Source of the DNA: Aquisediminimonas profunda
GTDB lineage: Bacteria; Pseudomonadota; Alphaproteobacteria; Sphingomonadales; Sphingomonadaceae
Assembly: GCF_019443285.1 (NCBI RefSeq)
Contig: NZ_CP080327.1
Coordinates: forward strand, 1,608,001 to 1,672,000
Length of the DNA stretch: 64,000 nt
Reading direction: 5' to 3'
The translations under genes were made by a program, and so were the position numbers. Within the stretch, counting starts at the first letter, position 1. The number at the start of each line of letters is the position of its first letter. The notes under the pieces are model-generated. The model searched no databases, was not told the DNA's origin, and saw nothing but the letters and a program-made list of their open reading frames with translations. Shown here piece after piece: positions 32,985 through 39,598 of this stretch.

Positions 32985-33048
32985 CGGCGGCTCCTATGCG
33001 GCGGATAGAGGACGCTTTCAACAAATAATGCGGGAGAACCCTGAATGT

Positions 33049-33069
33049 GATGTTGTATCTTTATCAATG
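33049..33069 (+). promoter_or_regulatory. Possible Zur box upstream of merC-zur
   Basis: An AT-rich imperfect dyad beginning GATGTTGTATC in an otherwise GC-rich region, 36 bp before the merC start. The left half resembles Zur sites (GATGTTATA type); the right half is poor. Supported mainly by the zur-like gene downstream. Confidence 0.3.
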
Positions 33070-33104
33070 AAGTGCCATTATATCATGACGAGAAGGAATC
33101 GAAT

Positions 33105-33476
33105 GTGTTGAATGCGGTGCTCAAACAAGGTGGTCTTGACCGACTGGCGATTGGCCTTTCGGGCCTTTGCCTTGCGCACTGCATCCTGAGCGCCGTGATT
33201 GTGACAGCCTTGGCAACGGCTGGCGGTTTCCTCCTCCATCCGGCGATTCACGAGGTTGGGCTCATCATGGCCATGGCACTTGGCGCATTGGCGCTCGGCC
33301 GGGGCGTCTTGCAGCATGGCTATGCCTTGCCTGTTTGGGTGGGATCACTCGGACTCGGGGTGATGGCCGGAGCGATGACGCTGCCGCATGAAGGTGGCTA
33401 TGAGACAATCTATTCGATCCTCGGCGTGATGATTGTCGCCCTTGGGCATGATCTGAACCGTCGCGCTCACTGGTAA
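33105..33476 (+). CDS. MerC-domain membrane protein
   Basis: A 123-residue protein with four hydrophobic helices of the MerC family. A cysteine pair lies in the first helix (GLCLAHCILSA, C22 and C26 from the GTG start) where MerC binds mercury. Chromosomal relatives beside Zur-like genes probably handle zinc rather than mercury. The start is taken as GTG at 33105 because GAAGG lies eight bases upstream; an in-frame GTG at 33072 would add eleven non-hydrophobic residues. A Fur/Zur-family gene follows 37 bases later. It has no mercuric reductase neighbours. Confidence 0.83.
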   Translation: MLNAVLKQGGLDRLAIGLSGLCLAHCILSAVIVTALATAGGFLLHPAIHEVGLIMAMALGALALGRGVLQHGYALPVWVGSLGLGVMAGAMTLPHEGGYETIYSILGVMIVALGHDLNRRAHW

Positions 33477-33513
33477 GCTTGCGCGCGCGGGCGCAGACGC
33501 CTAGATTTGATCC

Positions 33514-33978
33514 ATGTCCAAACACGCGCATGACCACACGCTTCATCACGGCCCGTCGCTTGCCGAAGCGGCCCGGATGACCCTGCTCAAATCAGGCGAG
33601 CAATGGACTGAAATGCGCGCCAGCATCTTCGACGCTCTTGCGGGTTTCGATAAGCCGGCCTCTGCCTATGACATTGCCGAAGCTGTTTCGAAGGCGCGGG
33701 GAAAACGCGTTGCAGCGAACAGCGTCTATCGCATCCTCGATCTGTTCGTGGGCTCGAATCTTGCGATGCGTGTGGAAAGTGCCAACGCATATCTGGCCAA
33801 CGCCCACCCCGATTGTGTGCATGATTGCATCTTCCTTGTTTGCGACAGCTGCGGACAAACGACTCACATTGACGATGACAAGCTGTCGTCCGGCGTCCGG
33901 TCCGCTGCCGAAAAGGCCGGTTTCCATCCTGTGCGGCCAGTGATCGAAGTGCGCGGAACCTGCGCAGACTGCGATTAG
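33514..33978 (+). CDS. zur: Fur-family regulator, probably zinc-responsive (Zur)
   Basis: A 154-residue winged-helix regulator. It has a histidine-rich start (MSKHAHDHTLHHG), a DNA-binding helix around KRVAANSVYRILDLFV, and structural zinc cysteines C110/C113 (CDSCG) and C150/C153 (CADCD) at the expected positions. The divergent core and the His-rich N-terminus fit Zur better than Fur, which usually keeps HHDHxxC; here the equivalent region is CVHDCIFLVC. Linkage to merC and a possible Zur box supports metal control. It ends in a 4-nt overlap with the convergent gene at 33975. Confidence 0.85.
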   Translation: MSKHAHDHTLHHGPSLAEAARMTLLKSGEQWTEMRASIFDALAGFDKPASAYDIAEAVSKARGKRVAANSVYRILDLFVGSNLAMRVESANAYLANAHPDCVHDCIFLVCDSCGQTTHIDDDKLSSGVRSAAEKAGFHPVRPVIEVRGTCADCD

Positions 33979-34256
33979 GAGTCGTTCGGCGGCTCGCTGA
34001 TCCTTGCAACCTCTGCAGGTGCGCTGTGTTCGGCCGGCGTATCGTCCGGTCTGCGCAGCACGGCCTTCCCCCATTTGAAGAGCCCAAATCCGATTGCGAA
34101 CGGCACACCGCCGAACAGGAGCGGATAGATGAAAAGCCCCGGATCCTTGACCGCTTCGCTCAGCCCAGCGACAGTGATGGCCAGCGAGCAAAGGCCGCTC
34201 ACGGTCATCAGCAGAATGCCGCTGGCCAGCAGCAACCCTCCAAACAGCCCCTTCAC
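33975..34256 (-). CDS. Small two-helix membrane protein in the radical SAM operon
   Basis: A 93-residue protein of unknown function. Two hydrophobic segments (GGLLLASGILLMTVSGLCSLAI and a second around GLFIYPLLFGGVPFAIGFGLF) are followed by a polar C-terminal tail. The start is a GTG overlapping the radical SAM stop codon (GTGA), a clear coupling signal that argues it is real and works with that enzyme. I recognise no family. It is the last gene of the six-gene minus-strand cluster and ends in a 4-nt overlap with zur. Confidence 0.7.
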   Translation of the reverse strand: MKGLFGGLLLASGILLMTVSGLCSLAITVAGLSEAVKDPGLFIYPLLFGGVPFAIGFGLFKWGKAVLRRPDDTPAEHSAPAEVARISEPPNDS

Positions 34257-35695
34257 TGTGCTTCCCTGGCGCGTTTCACCACTGCCGCTCCTTCTGCTCC
34301 CGGACGATAGAAAGTGTTGTACGTATCGAACGGTATGATCTGCTTGTCCGGCGTCACGAAATGGACGCAACTCCGCTTCACCGTCGCCAGATCGAAATTG
34401 AACCGGTCGAGAAACTGCAAGATGACAACCCGGAAACTGTTTGCATAGCCCAGCGTCTCGGGAACGAAGGCCTGAGGCAGGCAACAGAGCAAGCCAGCCA
34501 GTTTTTCCTCGGTATTGGCTTGGGATGTCGCCAGACTCAGCAAGTCTGTCACTGCCTTTTGCAGCTCGGGATAGGCTTCGTAACTGATCGTGTTGGGACC
34601 ATTGATGATCAGATCCCTTGGCAGCAATGACGTAATCGACGTCACATTCGGACCATCACGCAGGCCATAGCCGATGCAGATCTGATCTGGATTGCAGGGC
34701 AAGGGGATCATGTCTTCCAGCCCGAATACACCGGCCTTGGCCACCTCTCTGCGGATCTGGCTCAACACCATACGATTGGCCTTGCCGTCAAAACCCTCAT
34801 TCCGTCCCGCATCCTGCACAGGCTGGAAGGTGACGCCGCGCACGCAGGACCATGTGAGTGCGTGATTGATGATGTCGGCAATCTCGTGATCGTTCACGCC
34901 GCGTTTCACCACCGCGACAAGCGTTGTCGAGAGATCAGCCGCTTCAAGCGCCTCGAGCGCTTGCTGGCGTATGCGCGAGAGTCGTGCGCCGCGCAGGTCC
35001 ATAAGGGCATGATCATCAAGACTGTCGAACTGGAGGTAGACTTCAAGCCGCGGGGCATAGCTGGCGAGACGTGCAACAAATTCCGCGTCCTGAGCGATCC
35101 GCACGCCGTTCGTGTTGATCATGACATGACGGATCGGCCGAGCCTTTACCGCATCCAGTATCTCGAAAAATTGCGGATGGATTGTCGGCTCTCCCCCGGA
35201 AAGCTGAACAAGGTCCGGTTCGCCTTCGCTGGCGACCAATGCATCGAGCATCTGTTCAACCATGGCGAAAGGCCGGTGCGCCCCATGTATGTCTTCGGCA
35301 TTGGCAAAACACACGGGGCAGGCGAGGTTGCACGCAGAATTGATTTCTATGATGGCAAGGCAGCTGTGCTGCTCATGGTCGGGGCACAGGCCGCAGTCGA
35401 ACGGGCACCCTGCCTCCGTGCGAGTTTGGGCCGCAAGGGGCCTGTCGCCCGGCTTCAGCCAGTGCTTTTGCGACTGCCAATAGGCAAGATCATCGCTGAT
35501 GAGCGTCTTCTGGACACCATGTGCGCGACAGCGTTTCAGATAAAAAACCTCGCCCGCTTCGATGATGACCTTTGCCGGGACGGGAATCAGGCACTCTTCG
35601 CACAGGCTCGTCGTCTGCCCGTGGAAAAGATAGGGGGCAGCCTTACGCTGAATGTCCTGTGGCGGTTCGTCCAGCTGCGATCCAGAGAGAAGCAT
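34253..35695 (-). CDS. Radical SAM protein related to tetraether lipid synthase (Tes)
   Basis: A 480-residue radical SAM enzyme. The SAM cluster motif is CNLACPVC (C122, C126, C129), with SGGEP at 166-170. Before it lie CEEC plus C56 (C32, C35, C56, and H59 nearby) and CPFDCGLC plus C112 (C97, C101, C104, C112). More cysteines follow at C284, C334, C340, C404/C405 and C443. This layout, above all the CPxDCGLCP-H segment just before the radical SAM motif, is the one I know from MJ0619/Tes, which carries three 4Fe-4S clusters and a mononuclear iron and joins lipid chains by C-C bonds. The substrate here is unknown. The ATG at 35695 lies inside the end of the Lgt-like gene; a TTG at 35704 is possible. 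Confidence 0.8.
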   Translation of the reverse strand: MLLSGSQLDEPPQDIQRKAAPYLFHGQTTSLCEECLIPVPAKVIIEAGEVFYLKRCRAHGVQKTLISDDLAYWQSQKHWLKPGDRPLAAQTRTEAGCPFDCGLCPDHEQHSCLAIIEINSACNLACPVCFANAEDIHGAHRPFAMVEQMLDALVASEGEPDLVQLSGGEPTIHPQFFEILDAVKARPIRHVMINTNGVRIAQDAEFVARLASYAPRLEVYLQFDSLDDHALMDLRGARLSRIRQQALEALEAADLSTTLVAVVKRGVNDHEIADIINHALTWSCVRGVTFQPVQDAGRNEGFDGKANRMVLSQIRREVAKAGVFGLEDMIPLPCNPDQICIGYGLRDGPNVTSITSLLPRDLIINGPNTISYEAYPELQKAVTDLLSLATSQANTEEKLAGLLCCLPQAFVPETLGYANSFRVVILQFLDRFNFDLATVKRSCVHFVTPDKQIIPFDTYNTFYRPGAEGAAVVKRAREAQ

Positions 35696-36368
35696 AAATC
35701 GCAAGTCCGATCATCAAGAGGTGAAAGACGTTCAGCGGCCCAATGATCTTGGTATAGGGTTTCAGGAATTCCCACGCAAATCGCTGTGCAGCATAGGCCA
35801 GGGCGAAATAGTGAAATCCATGCGCCGTCGCCCAGGCTCGCTTTCGGACCAATGCGTTCCAATACAAGCCAAGAAATGCCGCCATCGCGAGCGATTCGTA
35901 TATTTCGACTGGATGGCGGGAGATGCCATCCCCCAGATCGACGCCCCAAGGCAGCGTTGTCGGTATGCCGTAAGTCTGGTCCGGAAGTCCCGCAAACAGG
36001 CAGCCCCAGCGACCGACCACGATGCCGAGCGTGAGCGGAATGACGAAGGGTCCACCTGTCGAGGCCTTGACGCCGTGGATCCATTTCCAGAGCTCGACTG
36101 CCACGATGCCGCCGGCCAATGCGCCAGCCACACTGTGGGACAGGACCGGAATTTTCGACTGCAAGGTGTTCAGGGAGCCGATTGCCCATGCACCGGCAGC
36201 TGCTCCCAGGGCCATTGAAACAAAATAGCTTGGGGCCGTTTGGCGGGCCAGTGCTTCGACAGAGCCCCGACGATAGGCATAGACCCAGCGCGCGCCCAGA
36301 TAGGCCGAGATCCATGCCGCCGCATCGCCCGCATAATGGAGCCCGGCAGCGGTGGGGACGTGGATCAC
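35643..36368 (-). CDS. Divergent Lgt-like (prolipoprotein diacylglyceryl transferase family) membrane protein
   Basis: A 241-residue membrane protein with about seven helices and the Lgt layout. SHSVAGALAGG (H78) stands where Lgt has its essential His loop. GRWGCLFAG (119-127) replaces the Lgt signature GRxxNFxNxE. HPVEIYES (152-159) matches the HPxQLYE motif. RFAWEFLKPY (196-205) stands where Lgt has RFxxExxRxPD. Thus the signature asparagine is C123 and the C-terminal arginine appears to be K203. Function may be transfer or binding of a phospholipid-derived group, but not necessarily onto lipoproteins. The start is GTG at 36368, the only candidate before a stop. It overlaps the radical SAM gene by about 50 bases. 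Confidence 0.78.
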   Translation of the reverse strand: MIHVPTAAGLHYAGDAAAWISAYLGARWVYAYRRGSVEALARQTAPSYFVSMALGAAAGAWAIGSLNTLQSKIPVLSHSVAGALAGGIVAVELWKWIHGVKASTGGPFVIPLTLGIVVGRWGCLFAGLPDQTYGIPTTLPWGVDLGDGISRHPVEIYESLAMAAFLGLYWNALVRKRAWATAHGFHYFALAYAAQRFAWEFLKPYTKIIGPLNVFHLLMIGLAIYASLWIAAGRTATGHSA

Positions 36369-36377
36369 AATCGCCGA

Positions 36378-36821
36378 TTAGCCGATTGGGCCAGTCGTGA
36401 GCATCTTTTCAAGCTGCTCCCGCAGCTCGGCGCGAAGAGGTTGGGCCGCATTGTCTGTGCGGCAGACCACAACCGTATCGCAGGTTGCGATACAATGGCC
36501 GTGCTGGAACATGGCCTGCTCGATTGTCCAACTCGACGATCCGATCCGGCCGATGCCTGATGCAACGACGACGTCATCCGGATAGCTGCCTTCGCGCAGA
36601 TAATTGATTGTAACTGCAGCGACCATTGTCCGCTCATTGCCCGGCCGTTCGCCCATCGGGCGGACATCGCGATTGAGGCGGACACGGCCGTGTTCAAACA
36701 ACGCAGCAAAGGCAACGTTATTCAGATGCCCGTTCGGGTCGAGATCCTGAAACCGGGTCTGGACGTCAAGCAATATGGGGTAGCTGGCGGGGATGAGCCG
36801 CCAGCTTTCCGGTTTGGCCAC
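36378..36821 (-). CDS. Acyl-CoA thioesterase, hot-dog fold
   Basis: A 147-residue thioesterase of the 4-hydroxybenzoyl-CoA/YbgC type. The active-site region is RFQDLDPNGHLNNVAFAALFEHGR, where the aspartate after DL and the GHLNN stretch are characteristic. VTINYLREGSYPDDVVV is the second conserved strand. It hydrolyses acyl-CoA to free acid and CoA in the cytoplasm. The start is GTG at 36821 with GAGG close upstream. It lies four bases after the SDR gene and nine before the Lgt-like gene, linking acyl-CoA genes to the putative lipid-modifying pair. Confidence 0.85.
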   Translation of the reverse strand: MAKPESWRLIPASYPILLDVQTRFQDLDPNGHLNNVAFAALFEHGRVRLNRDVRPMGERPGNERTMVAAVTINYLREGSYPDDVVVASGIGRIGSSSWTIEQAMFQHGHCIATCDTVVVCRTDNAAQPLRAELREQLEKMLTTGPIG

Positions 36822-36825
36822 AGCC

Positions 36826-37611
36826 TCAGCGTGGCGCCATGCGAATTGCGCCGTCGAGGCGGACGTCCTCGCCGTTGAAATAGCCGTTCTCGATCATGGT
36901 CAGGGCAAGATGGGCATATTCCTCCGGCTTGCCGAGGCGCTTCGGGAACGGAACGGACGCAGCCAAGGCATCCTTCACATTCTGCGGAGCACCCATCATC
37001 AGCGGGGTTTCGAAAATGCCCGGGAGGATGGTGTTGACGCGAATGCCTTCGCTCATGAGGTCACGTGCGATCGGAAGTGTCATGCCGATGACACCGGCCT
37101 TGGACGCCGAATAGGCAACCTGGCCCATCTGGCCGTCTTCGCCCGCGACCGACGCCGTGTTGACAATGGCGCCGCGTTCCCCGTCTTCATTGGCCGGGTC
37201 CAGCGTCATCATGCCAGCCGCAGACATGGCAATGCACCGGAACGTGCCCACAAGGTTGATCTGGATCAGCCAGTCAAATGCCGAAGGCGGATAGAACTTG
37301 ATCGAACCATCTTCCTTTGAACGGCTTGCGGTCTTCATCGCTGCACCGGTGCCGGCGCAGTTGACGAGGATTCGCTCCTGCCCATTGGCGGCACGAGCCT
37401 TTGCAAAACCGGCAGCGACGCTCTCATCGCTTGTCACGTTCACTTCACAGAATACGCCGCCGATTTCGGCAGCAACGGCTTCGCCCTTTTCCTTCTGCAG
37501 GTCGAAGATTGCGACCTTCACGCCCTTTGCAGCGAGCGCGCGCGCGGTCGCCGCGCCAAGGCCAGATGCGCCGCCCGTAATGACGGCCGAAATGGATGAA
37601 TCGAGTTTCAT
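36826..37611 (-). CDS. SDR-family 3-hydroxyacyl-CoA dehydrogenase-like enzyme
   Basis: A 261-residue short-chain dehydrogenase. The cofactor motif is TGGASGLGAATARALAAKG, with D59-type acid in IFDLQKEKGE favouring NAD. The active site is VAYSASKAG with the serine in IVNTASVAG. The long insert around TASRSKEDGSIKFYPPSAFD and the ending NGEDVRLDGAIRMAPR match type II 3-hydroxyacyl-CoA dehydrogenases (HSD17B10-like). It likely oxidises 3-hydroxyacyl-CoA during fatty or branched acyl degradation. The ATG at 37611 begins the conserved part. It lies 23 bases after a thiolase gene, its natural pathway partner. Confidence 0.92.
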   Translation of the reverse strand: MKLDSSISAVITGGASGLGAATARALAAKGVKVAIFDLQKEKGEAVAAEIGGVFCEVNVTSDESVAAGFAKARAANGQERILVNCAGTGAAMKTASRSKEDGSIKFYPPSAFDWLIQINLVGTFRCIAMSAAGMMTLDPANEDGERGAIVNTASVAGEDGQMGQVAYSASKAGVIGMTLPIARDLMSEGIRVNTILPGIFETPLMMGAPQNVKDALAASVPFPKRLGKPEEYAHLALTMIENGYFNGEDVRLDGAIRMAPR

Positions 37612-37634
37612 GGGTTTTCCTTTTGCTGGGAGGA

Positions 37635-38804
37635 TTAAAGACGTTCGATGATCGTGACGTTCGCCTGACCGCCGCCTTCGCACATCGTCTGCAAGCCGTA
37701 TTTGCCGCCCGTTGCATCAAGCACGCCGAGCAGCGTTGCCATGAGCTTCGTCCCGGACGCGCCCAGCGGATGGCCCAATGCGATTGCACCCCCATGCTGG
37801 TTGAGGCGCGAATGCTGCGCGCCGAGGTACTTCATCCAGGCAAGCGGTACCGGAGCAAAGGCTTCGTTGACTTCATAGGCGTCAATATCCTCGATCTTCA
37901 TGCCCGCCTTCTTGAGTGCCTTTTCGGTCGCAAAAAGTGGCTCTTCGAGCATGATGATCGGGTCACCGGCCGTAACGGAAATGTGATGGATGCGCGCGCG
38001 CGGGGTCAGCCCGTGATCCTTCAGAGCCTGTTCCGATACGATCAGCGCAGCCGAAGCACCGTCACAGATTTGCGAGCTGGTCGCCGCCGTGATGGAGCCG
38101 CCTTCCTGCAGCAACTTGACGCCAGCGATGCCTTCAAGCGTGGCATCAAAGCGAATGCCTTCATCGACGCTGTGCTTGGCCATGCCTTCGGGCGTTTCAA
38201 TATCCAGCACGACGATTTCGTTCTTGAAATGGCCTGCTTCGGTCGCGGCCTTGGCGCGCAAATGGCTTTCCAGGGCAAATGCGTCGAGGTCGTCCTTGGT
38301 GAACCCGTGCTTCTTGACGATCATTTCGGCGCCCATGAATTGGCTGAACATGATGCCCGGATATTTTTCCTCCAGCCGGGGGGATTTGTAATGGCCCAGG
38401 CCTTCCTTGATGAACAATGTGGCGACGGAACCCATCGGCACACGCGTCATGCTTTCAATCCCGCTTGCCAGCACAATATCCTGCGTGCCGGACATGATTG
38501 CCTGGGCTGCAAACATCATTGCCTGCTGCGACGAACCGCACTGGCGGTCTATCGTGACAGCCGGGATACTGTCCGGAAGCTTCGATGCGAGCACGGCATT
38601 GCGCCCCAGATCCATCGTCTGCTGGCCGCCCTGCGAAACGCAGCCCGTGATGACATCGTCAATCGCGCTGGTGTCAAAATTGTTGCGGTCAGCGATCGCA
38701 TCAAACACAGCCGCGCCGAGGTCGACAGGGTGAACACCCGCCAGTTTGCCCCCACGCTTTCCGCCGGCAGTGCGGACGGCATCAACAATATAGGCTGTCG
38801 CCAT
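37635..38804 (-). CDS. Acetyl-CoA C-acyltransferase (thiolase), first gene of the lipid cluster
   Basis: A 389-residue thiolase cleaving 3-ketoacyl-CoA with CoA. The nucleophile is C89 in DRQCGSSQQA. NEAFAPVPLAW and the GHPLGASGTK histidine follow, and the second catalytic cysteine is in MCEGGGQANV. The degradative (FadA-like) type is more likely than the biosynthetic one. An inverted repeat at 38855-38870, 51 bases upstream, resembles operators of acyl-CoA-degradation regulators. It leads the six-gene minus-strand cluster ending at 33975. Confidence 0.94.
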   Translation of the reverse strand: MATAYIVDAVRTAGGKRGGKLAGVHPVDLGAAVFDAIADRNNFDTSAIDDVITGCVSQGGQQTMDLGRNAVLASKLPDSIPAVTIDRQCGSSQQAMMFAAQAIMSGTQDIVLASGIESMTRVPMGSVATLFIKEGLGHYKSPRLEEKYPGIMFSQFMGAEMIVKKHGFTKDDLDAFALESHLRAKAATEAGHFKNEIVVLDIETPEGMAKHSVDEGIRFDATLEGIAGVKLLQEGGSITAATSSQICDGASAALIVSEQALKDHGLTPRARIHHISVTAGDPIIMLEEPLFATEKALKKAGMKIEDIDAYEVNEAFAPVPLAWMKYLGAQHSRLNQHGGAIALGHPLGASGTKLMATLLGVLDATGGKYGLQTMCEGGGQANVTIIERL

Positions 38805-38854
38805 GGTTCGACTCCTTGTCTTGGACTTGAATGATGGGATGCCACTTGCGCAAA

Positions 38855-38870
38855 TTGACGTTTACGGCAA
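38855..38870. promoter_or_regulatory. Operator-like dyad upstream of the thiolase cluster
   Basis: TTGACGTTTACGGCAA, an imperfect palindrome (12 of 16 positions symmetrical). It resembles LiuR/acyl-CoA-regulon operators (TTGACGT-TACGTCAA type). It lies between the thiolase and nitroreductase starts and could control both. Confidence 0.45.
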
Positions 38871-38929
38871 GGGAAAGTTGCACTGCCTGATCTTTATGAC
38901 AATCTGATCATTTTGAGGGAATGTGGATC

Positions 38930-39595
38930 ATGAATGTTTCCGAAGCTGTTGCCTATCGCCGCTCGGTTCGCGGGTTTCTCGACAAGCCAGTCGATATCGC
39001 GCTGGTGAAGGATATTGTCGAACGTGCGGCACGAGCCGCCACCGGCGGTAACCTTCAACCCTGGCACATCGACCTTGTCCATGGCGACTCGATGAAAAAG
39101 CTGAAAGCCATCATGGCTGAAAAGATCGCTGCACGGGAGAGCGAGCAGCAGGAATATGATATTTATCCGCGCGAACTTTCATCGCCCTATGCGGATCGTC
39201 GGTTTGAGGTTGGAGAAATGCTCTATGGCGCGATTGGAATAGCCCGGGAAGACCGGAAAGGGCGCGCGATATGGTTTGCCCGCAATTTTCAATTCTTCAA
39301 TGCGCCGGTTGGATTGTTTCTGACTATCGACCGCCAGATGGGGCCGCCGCAATGGGGCGATTGCGGCATGATGCTCGAGAACATCTGCCTGCTTCTGTGC
39401 GAAGCGGGCCTCGACTCATGTCCTCAGGAATGCTGGGCGGTCTATCCCAAGACCATCGGCGCTTTTCTGGGTACGCCGGAGAACCGTATCCTTTGGACAG
39501 GCATGTCGATCGGATACAAGGATCCCGATGATCCGGCCAACAGCCTTGTGCCAACGCGCGCACCGTCAAGCGAATGGCTGACCCTGCACGGTTGA
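38930..39595 (+). CDS. Nitroreductase family protein
   Basis: A 221-residue FMN-dependent oxidoreductase. The FMN-binding start YRRSVRGFLDKPVD and AARAATGGNLQPWHIDLVHG are typical. The middle has GLFLTIDRQMGPPQWGDCGMMLENICLLLCEAGL and the C-terminus the phosphate-contacting WTGMSIGYKDPD. Members reduce nitroaromatics, quinones or enones with NAD(P)H. GAGGGA lies nine bases before the second ATG (38930), so this is preferred over the ATG at 38921, which directly abuts it. It is divergent from the thiolase cluster. Confidence 0.92.
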   Translation: MNVSEAVAYRRSVRGFLDKPVDIALVKDIVERAARAATGGNLQPWHIDLVHGDSMKKLKAIMAEKIAARESEQQEYDIYPRELSSPYADRRFEVGEMLYGAIGIAREDRKGRAIWFARNFQFFNAPVGLFLTIDRQMGPPQWGDCGMMLENICLLLCEAGLDSCPQECWAVYPKTIGAFLGTPENRILWTGMSIGYKDPDDPANSLVPTRAPSSEWLTLHG

Positions 39596-39598
39596 CCT

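Noticed and set aside
35587-36315. Alternative frame overlapping the Lgt-like gene
   Set aside because: It has no membrane pattern or family motif, whereas the frame at 35643-36368 has the Lgt architecture.
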